From Leuconostoc suionicum (lineage in GTDB: Bacteria; Bacillota; Bacilli; Lactobacillales; Lactobacillaceae), in the NCBI RefSeq assembly GCF_001891125.1, contig NZ_CP015247.1:452501-516500 (forward strand): 64,000 nt of DNA, read 5' to 3'. This document shows, piece after piece, positions 27,306-36,295 of the stretch (the first letter of the stretch is position 1; every line of letters begins with the position of its first letter). The position numbers and the translations under genes are program-made. The notes beneath the pieces were generated by a model. That model searched no databases. It worked only from the letters and a program-made list of their open reading frames with translations, and was not told where the DNA came from.

Positions 27306-28991
27306 ATGGTAAATAAAAAGTATGGTGCAGATATTGTTACTGAGAGTTTAGTCAATCATGGTGTTGATTTGGTTTTTGGAATTCCAGGTGCCAAAATTGA
27401 TCGCTTATTTGAAACATTAGAACATCCAGCCGAAGGTCAAAGAGTACCTAAATTAGTTGTTGCACGTCACGAACAAAACGCAGCTTTTATGGCACAGGCA
27501 TTTGCTCGTATAACAGGGAAAACAGGTGTTGTGATTGCCACCTCTGGCCCAGGCGTCGGCAACTTAGCTACTGGATTAATGACAGCAACTGCTGAAAGCG
27601 ATCCTATTGTAGCCATTGGTGGTCAAGTACCGAGAAATGATTTATATCGTTTGACTCATCAATCAACAAATTCAGTGGCATTGTTTAGTCCGATTACAAA
27701 CCTCGCTTCAGAAATTCAAGATCCAAATAATATTTCAGAAATTATTGCTAACGCTTTTGCAGCCGCTAATGGTGCCAAAAAAGGTGCGACTTTTGTTTCA
27801 TTGCCACAAGATGTAGACGATGCACAAGTAACTATTGACGCACTTCCTGAAACTACACCTGCACAGCAAGGCGCGGCCGCTATTAAGGATATTGATTGGC
27901 TAGCTGAACAAATTAAGGCTTCAAAATTACCGGTGTTGCTTGTGGGATCACGTGGATCTGATGATGCTACCGTTACTGCGCTACATCAATTGCTGAAACA
28001 AACGACTTTGCCAGTCGTTGAAACTTTCCAAGGCGCTGGTGTCATTTCACGTGAATTAGAACCGGAAACATTTTTCGGTCGTATTGGCTTATTCCGTAAT
28101 CAAACTGGTGACAAACTGCTAAAGCAATCAGATTTAGTGGTTACATTGGGTTATGACGCGATTGAATATGAGCCACGTAACTGGAACAAAGAAAACAATC
28201 TGAACATTGTCGCTTTGGATACAACGCCAGTTCAAATTGATAATAATTTTGTACCGCAACGGCAGTTGGTCGGGGATTTAGCACAGAGCCTGCGTTTGTT
28301 GATGGAACGTCTTAACGGATATGAATTGCCAACCACTAGCAAAGAAGTATTAAAAAAATTGAAAGAAGATCTACGAGCATCTGACGAACCTTCTTATACA
28401 CCAGCACAAGGGAATTTGAATCATCCGTTGGATATTATTAAGTCGATCCAAGCCCATGTGACAGATGATATGACAGTATCAACAGACATCGGTTCACACT
28501 ATATTTGGATGGCACGTCACTTCAAGTCTTATGTTGCGCGTCATTACCTTATCTCTAATGGCATGCAAACGCTTGGGGTAGGGTTACCTTGGGCTTTAGC
28601 GGCGGCAATGGTTCGTCCTAATGCCAAATCGGTATCAGTATCTGGTGACGGGGGTTTCTTTTTCTCGGCGATGGAATTGGAAACGGCAGTACGTTTAGGA
28701 TTAAATACAGTTCATATCGTTTGGAATGATAATGCATATTACGACATGGTTAAGTTCCAAGAAGAAATGAAGTACAACGGCCAGTCAGCAGGAGTTAAGT
28801 TTGGTAATATTGATTTGGTTAAGTACGCTGAAAGCTTTGGGGCCAAAGGCTTACGTGTTGAAACACCAGATGAGCTTGATACTGTGTTAGACGAGGCATT
28901 TGCAACACAAGGACCTGTTGTTGTAGATATTCCGGTAGATTATTCACATAACTATGAGCTTGGTTCACAATTGATTGGTTCTGAAGGATAA
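27306..28991 (+). CDS. alsS: Catabolic alpha-acetolactate synthase
   Basis: A 561-residue thiamine diphosphate enzyme that condenses two pyruvates to acetolactate, the first step toward acetoin and diacetyl. The three TPP-family domains are present: the catalytic Glu in ARHEQNAAFMA (about residue 60), the central domain, and the TPP/Mg site GDGGFFFSAMELETAVRLGLN with NDNAYYD (about residues 450-480). The short linker and lack of an adjacent ilvN regulatory subunit mark the FAD-independent catabolic form. aldB, the next step, is about 28 kb away at 55184. SD AAGGTGAGG lies ahead; a second ATG seven bases upstream is out of frame. Confidence 0.95.
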   Translation: MVNKKYGADIVTESLVNHGVDLVFGIPGAKIDRLFETLEHPAEGQRVPKLVVARHEQNAAFMAQAFARITGKTGVVIATSGPGVGNLATGLMTATAESDPIVAIGGQVPRNDLYRLTHQSTNSVALFSPITNLASEIQDPNNISEIIANAFAAANGAKKGATFVSLPQDVDDAQVTIDALPETTPAQQGAAAIKDIDWLAEQIKASKLPVLLVGSRGSDDATVTALHQLLKQTTLPVVETFQGAGVISRELEPETFFGRIGLFRNQTGDKLLKQSDLVVTLGYDAIEYEPRNWNKENNLNIVALDTTPVQIDNNFVPQRQLVGDLAQSLRLLMERLNGYELPTTSKEVLKKLKEDLRASDEPSYTPAQGNLNHPLDIIKSIQAHVTDDMTVSTDIGSHYIWMARHFKSYVARHYLISNGMQTLGVGLPWALAAAMVRPNAKSVSVSGDGGFFFSAMELETAVRLGLNTVHIVWNDNAYYDMVKFQEEMKYNGQSAGVKFGNIDLVKYAESFGAKGLRVETPDELDTVLDEAFATQGPVVVDIPVDYSHNYELGSQLIGSEG

Positions 28992-29014
28992 TATTATTAC
29001 TAAGTTTTATAATT

Positions 29015-29051
29015 AAAAAGGAACAGGCGTAACATTAGCCTGTTCCTTTTC
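29015..29051. terminator. Bidirectional terminator after alsS
   Basis: AAAAGGAACAGGC pairs perfectly with GCCTGTTCCTTTT around a 9-nt loop. It also lies 6 bp beyond the stop of the convergent membrane-protein gene. Confidence 0.85.
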
Positions 29052-29057
29052 TATATG

Positions 29058-29447
29058 TTAAACTGGTTTTTCTATAGTTCGTGTTAATAGGATGCTTTCA
29101 AAGACCACAAATACAATTAACTGAGGCCAAAAGGTAAGGCCTAAAATGTTACTTGTAAGAGTAGTAGTGAGCATGAAAGTACAGACGATATAACCAAAGT
29201 AGTAAAGTGACAATAATTTATAGGGGACGCTAGAATTATTTGTTAAACGAGGCAACTGAAGTAAGTAAATTAATGCAATTAGGGTTGTAATGATTATTAT
29301 AAAGCGGAATCTTATACTACTTTGAGGATGAAAATACCAAAAATCAATATGACCTATAATTGCGATAAAAATAATGAAAAATAGATCATAGAGTCTTTTG
29401 GACCTTGGTCGGCCACCATCCCAATTATCTAATAGATTATTAAACAT
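29058..29447 (-). CDS. Small integral membrane protein of unknown function
   Basis: I do not recognise this 129-residue protein. It has a short basic, polar N terminus (NNLLDNWDGGRPRSKRLYD) and then four hydrophobic segments at about residues 20-37, 46-64, 77-97 and 103-121, so both ends probably face the cytosol. A correctly spaced SD AGAGG precedes the ATG. It is downstream of pepS, 57 bp away, on the same strand, with no clear terminator between, so the two may be cotranscribed. Confidence 0.6.
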   Translation of the reverse strand: MFNNLLDNWDGGRPRSKRLYDLFFIIFIAIIGHIDFWYFHPQSSIRFRFIIIITTLIALIYLLQLPRLTNNSSVPYKLLSLYYFGYIVCTFMLTTTLTSNILGLTFWPQLIVFVVFESILLTRTIEKPV

Positions 29448-29504
29448 ACGTAAACCTCTAGCCTAGTGTATCACTTATTCAAAGTTTAGGTAGTATGCAG
29501 AAAT

Positions 29505-30734
29505 TTATGCCCAATCACCTGAACGGAATACTGGTACAACTTCACCATCTTGAGTGACACCATCAATGTCCATGTCATTTGACCCAATCATAAAGTCAAC
29601 ATGTTCATCTGAAATATTCCATCCGCGCTTCGCTAAATTCTCCGGTTTTTCTGTTTTTCCACCTGAAATATTAGAAGCATAAGCAGCACCTATGGCCAAA
29701 TGATCGGAAGCATTTTCATCAAAGAGGGTATTGTAGAATAAAATACCACTTTGCGCAATTGGTGATGGGTCAGGTACTAGGGAAACTTCACCTAGTGATT
29801 TAGATCCTTCGTCAGTATTGATGATTTTTTCTAATACATCTAATCCGGAAGTAGCTTGTGCTTTGACGATGCGACCATCTTCAAAATCTAGTTCAATATT
29901 TTCAATGACATTACCTTGATAAGACAGTGGAAGCGTTGCGGCCACATGACCATGGATATTACGGTTATCTGGTGCTGTAAAGACTTCCTCAGTCGGCATG
30001 TTTGGAATGAAGATGTTGCCGGCTTTATCTTGCGAGTAAGCAGCCTCCCAGACATGTCCTTCAGCTAATCCAATTGTGAAAGCCGACTTTTCATTTTTGT
30101 AATGTAGTTCTTTGAAATTTTGTTTGTTCAACCAATCTGCTTTGCTTTTGAGTTTGTTGATGTGTGAATCCCAGTTGTCAACTGCATCACTATCATCATC
30201 AATACGCACATCTTTGAGAATTTCTTCCCACAAGCGGTTAACTGCATCTTGTCCTTTTAAATCTGGGAATACTTTTTCTGCCCATTCTTGACCAGCTGCT
30301 GCCACAACAAGCCATGAGATATCATCTTTCATTGTTGCTTCACGAACACGGAATAACGCTTTTTGATTGGCTTTTGTCAATGTAGCTAATCTTTCTGCAT
30401 CAACGTCAGCCAAACCATCAGGATCCTGCGAAATTAATGAAATGCGGGAGGCGTATTTGTCCATTAATTCATTTGCTTTAGTTACCTGATAATTTGGTAC
30501 TTCCTTCAAACGGTCTAGCGACGTATGATTTAGAAATGCTTTGGCGATCGTTTGATCTGACCATTCCATAACTACCTCGTGAGCACCTGCTTTATAAGCT
30601 TCGGCAACAATTTTACGAGCAAAATAAGCTTCGTCTACTGCCGCGTAAAGGATTATTGTTTGTCCTAGTTGGACGTTAACCCCTTTTTTTACGATGAGTT
30701 CAGCGTACTTGTTGAGTTTTGTTTCTAAAGACAT
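29505..30734 (-). CDS. pepS: Aminopeptidase, M29 family (PepS/AmpS)
   Basis: A 409-residue cytosolic metallo-aminopeptidase of the AmpS/PepS group, which prefers Arg and aromatic N termini in LAB. The two-metal site is visible in the C-terminal half: Glu in EVSLVPDPSPI, then SGILFYNTLFDENASDHLAIG with His, and HVDFMIGSNDMDIDG with His and Asp. The frame extends to an ATG at 30782, but MSLETKLNKYAELIV at 30734 is preceded by SD GGAGAGA at 30739-30745 and matches the family start, so I use it. Confidence 0.93.
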   Translation of the reverse strand: MSLETKLNKYAELIVKKGVNVQLGQTIILYAAVDEAYFARKIVAEAYKAGAHEVVMEWSDQTIAKAFLNHTSLDRLKEVPNYQVTKANELMDKYASRISLISQDPDGLADVDAERLATLTKANQKALFRVREATMKDDISWLVVAAAGQEWAEKVFPDLKGQDAVNRLWEEILKDVRIDDDSDAVDNWDSHINKLKSKADWLNKQNFKELHYKNEKSAFTIGLAEGHVWEAAYSQDKAGNIFIPNMPTEEVFTAPDNRNIHGHVAATLPLSYQGNVIENIELDFEDGRIVKAQATSGLDVLEKIINTDEGSKSLGEVSLVPDPSPIAQSGILFYNTLFDENASDHLAIGAAYASNISGGKTEKPENLAKRGWNISDEHVDFMIGSNDMDIDGVTQDGEVVPVFRSGDWA

Positions 30735-30866
30735 GTTTTCTCTCCGTGTGAGTAAATTTAGTTTGTCTGTCAATTTTCCCATTAATGCACCATGTTGGCA
30801 AGTTTTTTGTTATTAATTTATCATTTTCGTAAGGCATGTTAATAGGCGTAAGTATCTATTTTCTTG

Positions 30867-30872
30867 TATAAT
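30867..30872 (+). promoter_or_regulatory. -10 box of the GH25-like gene, probably leaderless
   Basis: A perfect TATAAT ends 6 bases before the ATG at 30879, the same spacing as uvrC. No -35 of quality is seen, and no SD lies between. Confidence 0.45.
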
Positions 30873-30878
30873 AATAGT

Positions 30879-31616
30879 ATGGAAAATGTATTTGCAAGTG
30901 CCTCACAATATAAAACTAAAAAATTACTAACATTTACTTCTTGGCTATTGATTCTGTCTGGTATTGTTTGTTCATTTACTGTCTGGGTTTTTGCGAAACC
31001 AGTGGTGACACAAACAAATACAATTCCTAGCGGGTTTTCAGTGCAGGGTGTGTCAATTAACCAAACATCTAACTATGTTGATTTCAATAATCTAGTAAGT
31101 AATGGTGTAAGCTTTGTTTATATGCGCACGACATCTGGTAGTTCGGTCATGGATAGTGGGTATAAATCGAGCTTTTCCCGCGCTAAATCAGCCCATTTAA
31201 AAGTTGGGACCATTCATGTGTATGATGCGAGTGTCACAGCAGCGACACAAGCACAATACTATATCGACAATGTGGGAAACAATATTGGTGAGCTGCCAAT
31301 TGCAATTTCAGTGACCGCTGATCAGATTAGTACGGCAACATCCAAGCAACGTTTAGCATCGCTAGTCCAAATACTAGCTTCACACTATAATCATGACATG
31401 ATTATTTATACAACACCAAATGTTCAAAAGATGTTGTCGTCCACAATTTCCAAAACAAAATATTGGTTGATTGAAGACAATACAAAAAATACTGACAGCA
31501 AAAACTTATTTATTCAATATGATGAAGATCAAACAATTGGATCAGGGTTGAAGGCAATTAAAATGCCAACGACAGTGTTTAATGGCACGCAAAAACAATT
31601 TGAGGTGTACAAATGA
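30879..31616 (+). CDS. Membrane-anchored GH25 lysozyme-like protein, catalytic residues missing
   Basis: A 245-residue protein: short cytoplasmic N terminus, one transmembrane anchor (about residues 19-42), then an extracellular domain with the GH25 layout (GVSINQ, VSFVYMRTTSG, YKSSFSRAKSAHLKVGTIHVYDAS, AQYYIDNV, MIIYTT). In active GH25 enzymes the first strand reads G-D-V/I-S and a later strand ends D-x-E. Here these are GVSINQTS and ISVTADQ, so both acids appear lost. I infer a wall-binding or structural pseudoenzyme. The ATG at 30879 is chosen because an upstream ATG at 30864 lies within the promoter. It overlaps the next gene by ATGA. Confidence 0.65.
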   Translation: MENVFASASQYKTKKLLTFTSWLLILSGIVCSFTVWVFAKPVVTQTNTIPSGFSVQGVSINQTSNYVDFNNLVSNGVSFVYMRTTSGSSVMDSGYKSSFSRAKSAHLKVGTIHVYDASVTAATQAQYYIDNVGNNIGELPIAISVTADQISTATSKQRLASLVQILASHYNHDMIIYTTPNVQKMLSSTISKTKYWLIEDNTKNTDSKNLFIQYDEDQTIGSGLKAIKMPTTVFNGTQKQFEVYK

Positions 31617-32617
31617 TTAGATTGGGTATTATTGGTACAAGCTGGATCACGGCAATGTTCATTGATGCAGCAATGAAAACAAACGCGTATGATTTAACAA
31701 CAGTTTATTCACGTTCACAAGCTAGTGGTGAAAAATTTTTAGCATCATTAGACATTGATACAGATAATGTTGATGTAGTTACTACTTTAAGTGATTTATA
31801 TCAAAGTATCGATGTGGTTTATATAGCATCACCGAACGCTTTGCATTTTGAACAGGCTAAGGTAGCCATTCAATCCGGCGTTCACGTGATTGTTGAAAAA
31901 CCTTCGTTTAGTAACCCAACAGAGTTTGAAAAAATAGAATCTCTATTAGCAAAACATCCAGATGTGCGTTTATTTGAGGCTGCTCGCCATGTTCATCAAC
32001 CAAATTTCAAGGCCATTCAGGAAACAGTCGCAAAGATGGCTCAGTTACAAGGGGCAACGCTAGTTTACCAAAAGTACTCATCCCGTTACGATGCTTACTT
32101 AGCTGGTCAGGAACCAAATGTTTTGACAAGAGAGTTCAGTGCTGGTGCGTTATATGATTTGGGCGTCTATCCAATTTACGCAGCCTTGGCTGTTTATGGC
32201 ACACCTAATGCCGTACAGTATTTACCTAGACTATTACGCAACGGGGCTGATGGTAGTGGTGTAGCCAACCTATTTTACGACAATTTTAATGTAACTGTTA
32301 TCTTCGGTAAAACTTCAAATTCCTATTTACCAAGCGAGTTTTATGGATTAAAGGATACAATTAGTGTCAGCAACATTGCAGAACTTGAAAAGGTTACTTA
32401 TTATGATGGTGAAGGAAATAGTAATCATTTAGGAGATGTACCCGAAGAAAATCCTATGATTCGAGAGAGTCAGGATTTTGCAAATATTATTAACGACCCA
32501 ACTACAAATCACGCTGAATATAGTCAGTGGTTTCAGTTGGCGAAGCAAGTGAACCAGACATTGTTTGACTTGCGTCAGTCTGCAGGCATTGAGTTTCCTG
32601 CAGATATAAAGGAATAA
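31613..32617 (+). CDS. Gfo/Idh/MocA family oxidoreductase
   Basis: A 334-residue NAD(P)-dependent oxidoreductase. The N-terminal Rossmann fold starts IRLGIIGTSWIT and includes YIASPNALHFEQA and the signature IVEKPSF (about residues 93-99), whose Lys is catalytic in the family; the C-terminal alpha/beta domain follows (EFSAGALYDLGVYPI). Substrate unknown, probably a sugar or inositol derivative. Its ATG overlaps the stop of the GH25-like gene by four bases and the helicase gene starts one base after its stop, so all three form one transcript. Confidence 0.9.
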   Translation: MIRLGIIGTSWITAMFIDAAMKTNAYDLTTVYSRSQASGEKFLASLDIDTDNVDVVTTLSDLYQSIDVVYIASPNALHFEQAKVAIQSGVHVIVEKPSFSNPTEFEKIESLLAKHPDVRLFEAARHVHQPNFKAIQETVAKMAQLQGATLVYQKYSSRYDAYLAGQEPNVLTREFSAGALYDLGVYPIYAALAVYGTPNAVQYLPRLLRNGADGSGVANLFYDNFNVTVIFGKTSNSYLPSEFYGLKDTISVSNIAELEKVTYYDGEGNSNHLGDVPEENPMIRESQDFANIINDPTTNHAEYSQWFQLAKQVNQTLFDLRQSAGIEFPADIKE

Positions 32618-32618
32618 A

Positions 32619-33914
32619 ATGAAACCTGAACTTTTAGAAAAATTTAACGCCTCCTTTGATACACCAACGCCTATACAAAGTGCTGTTTGGCAACGTTTGA
32701 CGGATGGCGATTCAATATTTGGTTTAGCACCAACTGGAACTGGTAAGACATTAGCTTTTGTATTACCAGTTTTATCTCGTATTGACACGAACTTGAAACG
32801 TACACAAGTATTGATTCTAGCGCCCAGTCAAGAATTGGCCATGCAAACAACACAGGTCGCTCGAGAATGGGGAAATGTTGTTGGTGCAAGTGTAGCTAGT
32901 TTAATTGGTGGTGCAAATGGCCGTCGACAAGCTGATAAAATTAAGAAAGACAAGCCGCACATTATTGTTGGCACTTTGGGCCGTGTGCTGACGATGGTAG
33001 AGGGTGGCGTACTAAAATTAGATCATATTGCGACCGTTATTTTTGATGAGGCTGATGCAATGTTAACTGAGGAACGTCATGACAGTTTACAGGAGCTAGC
33101 AGATAAGTTACCTTCACATATTCAATTAGGGTTGTTTTCAGCTACTTCTGGTGTGGATTTAAACTATGTCAGCGACACGTTTGAACAAAAAGTGCATCCG
33201 ATTTCTGTAGGAACAGATGCGCCGATATCTATTAAGCATGAATTCCAGTATGTGGATCAACGTGCAAAAGAAAAAGTCTTAATACAATTAGCTCGAAATA
33301 ATCAACAGGCTCTGGTATTCTTTAATACAATCAGTGCTTTAGTGAATATGCAGGCTACCTTGCGACACGCTCATGTGAGTGTTATGAGTATCGGTAGTAA
33401 TGACAAGCGCCAAGTGCAACGTGCAGACGCTTTGCGTTTATTCAAAAAAGGTGAAGTAACTTTATTGTTAGTAACTGATGTTGCGGCGCGAGGATTAGAT
33501 ATTGAAGATCTGCCATTGGTAGTGAACGCACAGTTGCCACAACGTAAGAAAACCTACGTCCACAGGACAGGGCGAACAGGACGCATGGGAAAAACAGGTC
33601 GTGTATTGAATCTTGGTAACGATCATGACATTCGTGACCTGAAAAGAGAATTAGGAGATAGCTTTAATCTAGACAAAGCAGAAAACTTGTTTGAAAAAAG
33701 TATAAAATTCCAAGAAAAGGCTGTCACAAAAGATACAAATACAGATAATGTTTCATCTGCCTCTAAAGCCAAAAAGTTTTCAAGTGCCGCTCCTTTGATA
33801 ACAAAAAAAGAAGTTATAGTTGAGCCTACTACAAAAGTTAAAAAGAAGAAACGTGCAAAAAGTTCCAAAGATAAGGGAAAACCAAAGTGGGCCAAGAACG
33901 GTAAAACGAAGTGA
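32619..33914 (+). CDS. DEAD-box RNA helicase
   Basis: A 431-residue ATP-dependent RNA helicase. Motifs in order: Q motif (FDTPTPIQ, near residue 14), Walker A APTGTGKT (about residue 39), DEAD (about residue 146), SAT (about 176), and in the second lobe TDVAARGLDI and HRTGRTGRMGKTG. The last about 60 residues are a Lys-rich, low-complexity tail likely to bind RNA. It belongs with the CshA/CshB/YfmL types involved in ribosome assembly or cold growth; which one is not clear. Third gene of the operon that starts at 30879. Confidence 0.93.
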   Translation: MKPELLEKFNASFDTPTPIQSAVWQRLTDGDSIFGLAPTGTGKTLAFVLPVLSRIDTNLKRTQVLILAPSQELAMQTTQVAREWGNVVGASVASLIGGANGRRQADKIKKDKPHIIVGTLGRVLTMVEGGVLKLDHIATVIFDEADAMLTEERHDSLQELADKLPSHIQLGLFSATSGVDLNYVSDTFEQKVHPISVGTDAPISIKHEFQYVDQRAKEKVLIQLARNNQQALVFFNTISALVNMQATLRHAHVSVMSIGSNDKRQVQRADALRLFKKGEVTLLLVTDVAARGLDIEDLPLVVNAQLPQRKKTYVHRTGRTGRMGKTGRVLNLGNDHDIRDLKRELGDSFNLDKAENLFEKSIKFQEKAVTKDTNTDNVSSASKAKKFSSAAPLITKKEVIVEPTTKVKKKKRAKSSKDKGKPKWAKNGKTK

Positions 33915-33964
33915 TTGAGCTAGCTTGATACTTGGTTATTCACGTGACAATATGATATAAAGTT

Positions 33965-33998
33965 AAAAGCGCACACAATATTTGGTTGGGTGCGCTTT
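33965..33998 (+). terminator. Probable terminator after the helicase
   Basis: AAAGCGCAC and GTGCGCTTT form a 9-bp stem around a 15-nt loop, but only TTT follows, so efficiency is uncertain. Confidence 0.5.
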
Positions 33999-34104
33999 AG
34001 TGCTTGTGTGTTAAAATGATGTAATATAGAAATAGTGTAATGCAAATTTATAAAATTAAGTTATAAAACAATTAGTCTTGTTTTACAAGACAGCAGGAGG
34101 GAAG

Positions 34105-34938
34105 ATGCCAGAACTACCAGAAGTTGAAACGGTCAGACGTGGGCTTGAAAAACTGATTATTGGCAGCAAAATTATTGATGTACAGTTACCTTATCCAAAA
34201 GTTATTACTGGTGATGGGCAGCAGTTCATCACTGGTGTCATGAATACAGAATTCAAACAGATTGATCGTCGTGGCAAGTATTTATTACTACGTTTAGCGA
34301 ATAATCATACGATTGTATCGCACCTACGAATGGAAGGGCAATATTCAGTTGAGTCTCTCGAGACAGTCCCTTATAAACACACAGATATTGTCTTTGAATT
34401 ATCTGATAAGCGAGCTTTGTTTTACAATGACACGAGACGTTTTGGGCGCATGGCGTTGACCACAACTGGTTTTGAAAACACAGAAGTACCTTCGTTATCC
34501 AAATTAGGACCAGAACCTACAGAGGAGCAGCTGACTTTATCATATATGAAGGTCATTTTTTCAAAGTCTAGGAGACCTGTTAAAACATTTTTATTGGATC
34601 AAACACAAATAGCTGGTATTGGCAATATTTATGCTGATGAGGTTCTGTGGCAAAGCAAAATTCATCCCAAAACGCCGGCCAATGCACTAGATGAAGTTCA
34701 ACTGGGTGTTCTTAGAGCAAACATCATTTCAGAAATTAAACGAGCAATTAAGCATCACGGTACAACAGTACATAGTTTTAGTAATGTTTTTGGTGAGGTG
34801 GGCAAGTTTCAAAATGAATTACAGGCTTATGGGCATGCTGGCGAACCATGTTTACGTTGTAATACACCAATGGTTAAAATAAAAGTTGGTCAACGTGGCA
34901 CGACTTTTTGCCCATTTTGTCAAGTGGAGAAGAATTAA
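34105..34938 (+). CDS. mutM: Formamidopyrimidine-DNA glycosylase
   Basis: A 277-residue base-excision repair glycosylase/AP lyase removing 8-oxoguanine and Fapy lesions. Pro2 of MPELPEVETV is the catalytic nucleophile, which fixes the start at 34105 although the frame is open to 34078. Also present are Glu3, Lys near residue 58 (DRRGKYLLL), the H2TH region with GIGNIYADEVLW, and a C-terminal zinc finger (CLRC, CPFC). SD AGGAGGG is excellent. It heads a run of nine co-directional, nearly touching genes. Confidence 0.96.
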   Translation: MPELPEVETVRRGLEKLIIGSKIIDVQLPYPKVITGDGQQFITGVMNTEFKQIDRRGKYLLLRLANNHTIVSHLRMEGQYSVESLETVPYKHTDIVFELSDKRALFYNDTRRFGRMALTTTGFENTEVPSLSKLGPEPTEEQLTLSYMKVIFSKSRRPVKTFLLDQTQIAGIGNIYADEVLWQSKIHPKTPANALDEVQLGVLRANIISEIKRAIKHHGTTVHSFSNVFGEVGKFQNELQAYGHAGEPCLRCNTPMVKIKVGQRGTTFCPFCQVEKN

Positions 34939-34939
34939 T

Positions 34940-35674
34940 ATGAATCAGGAACCAATAAGTATTATTGACGTCAAACGTGATGCCAAAAAATTGATAAAGG
35001 GCCGACTAGGAACAGCTATCAAAATTAATATTATCGCGATTATTGTGACAGTGGTGACCTTATCAATGATGACTTTCACAGTGTATGCGATGATCAAAGA
35101 CACTAGTCTAATGTCTAACACTGATGTTTCTTCAACAACAACATCTCTGGATCTGAATCCAAGCGAAGTGATTGTTTCAGTATTGCAAGATGCGGCTGGG
35201 CTAACATTTATGTGGTCTGTTTCTTGGACAATTATTGATTGGTTTAATAAGCCTGAAAAGAATCCAAGATTCATTCAGACTTTTCAAATATTTAATAATG
35301 GTAAATTTCCGCAAAGTTTGTTATTAGCCGTCGTGCAGTCCATGCTGACTTTCCTTTGGACGATGCTGTTTACAATTCCTGGATTGATTAAGCATTATTC
35401 CTATGCTCAAACGTATTTTAGTTATAAACTAGATTTGGATGCTGGAAAACAAGCCAATGCATTGACAGATTATATTACACGTAGTCGAAAAATAATGAAT
35501 GGTCGTAAGTGGGAATTATTTTTATTAGACTTGAGTTTTATTGGTTGGCATTTATTAGGAATATTGACAGCTGGTTTGGCTTACATTTATGTTATTCCTT
35601 ATCTGAATGCCACTAAGGTCGCTTATTCACGTCGTTTATTTAAGCTAAATAATGAAGCAAACGAGGAACAGTAA
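34940..35674 (+). CDS. DUF975 family integral membrane protein
   Basis: A 244-residue protein with about five to six hydrophobic segments. The start (KRDAKKLIKGRLGTAIKINIIAI), the middle (FTIPGLIKHYSYAQTYF) and the end (IPYLNATKVAYSRRL) are typical of DUF975, a LAB/Clostridia membrane family of unknown function. The ATG at 34940 lies one base after the mutM stop and has SD GGAGAAG; the frame continues upstream into mutM to 34886 but that extension is unlikely. coaE begins immediately after its stop. Confidence 0.8.
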   Translation: MNQEPISIIDVKRDAKKLIKGRLGTAIKINIIAIIVTVVTLSMMTFTVYAMIKDTSLMSNTDVSSTTTSLDLNPSEVIVSVLQDAAGLTFMWSVSWTIIDWFNKPEKNPRFIQTFQIFNNGKFPQSLLLAVVQSMLTFLWTMLFTIPGLIKHYSYAQTYFSYKLDLDAGKQANALTDYITRSRKIMNGRKWELFLLDLSFIGWHLLGILTAGLAYIYVIPYLNATKVAYSRRLFKLNNEANEEQ

Positions 35675-36295
35675 ATGTTGACAATTGGTTTAACAGGTGG
35701 AATTGCTACAGGAAAATCAACAGTTAGCGCTTTGTTGCGTCAAGCAGGTTTTCCAATTGTTGATGCAGATATAGTGGCTCGTGAAGTTGTTGAGCCAGGA
35801 ACACCAACGCTTGAAAAAATTAAATTAGCGTTTGGTCCGGGGATAATTGACAATGGTGTATTGAATCGGCGTAAGCTTGGTCAAATTGTCTTTGAAGATG
35901 GTGCCCAATTAAAAAAATTAAATGATATTATGCAACCAGCCATTAGCAGTGCTATGGCAGATAAAATTAATTTTTGGCGTTTACAAAATGTGCCAATATT
36001 AGTCCTGGATGTGCCATTGTTATTTGAACGAGATTATGATAAAAATAAGTCAGTAGATAAAATAATTGTTGTTGCTGCTAGTGAAGAAATGCAATTGTCT
36101 CGTTTGGAAAATCGTGATCAACTCAGTAATATGGAGGCACGTAATCGTGTAAAGGCACAGCTACCAATGTCGCAAAAGATTGCGAGAGCTGATTACGTTA
36201 TAGACAATAATGGTCGTATTGAAGAGCTGCAGGAGCAAGTTGCGGTTTTAATCAAAAAAATAAAGGAGATCGCGTCAACGCATGATGCAAAATGA
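35675..36295 (+). CDS. coaE: Dephospho-CoA kinase
   Basis: A 206-residue P-loop kinase catalysing the last step of coenzyme A synthesis. Walker A GLTGGIATGKST covers residues 5-16; DADIVAREVV, LDVPLLFE and the SRLENRDQLS lid follow. Length is normal. It begins at the base after the DUF975 stop, with SD GAGGAA, and its end overlaps the dnaB start by 14 bp. The mutM-coaE-dnaB-dnaI order is common in Firmicutes. Confidence 0.96.
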   Translation: MLTIGLTGGIATGKSTVSALLRQAGFPIVDADIVAREVVEPGTPTLEKIKLAFGPGIIDNGVLNRRKLGQIVFEDGAQLKKLNDIMQPAISSAMADKINFWRLQNVPILVLDVPLLFERDYDKNKSVDKIIVVAASEEMQLSRLENRDQLSNMEARNRVKAQLPMSQKIARADYVIDNNGRIEELQEQVAVLIKKIKEIASTHDAK

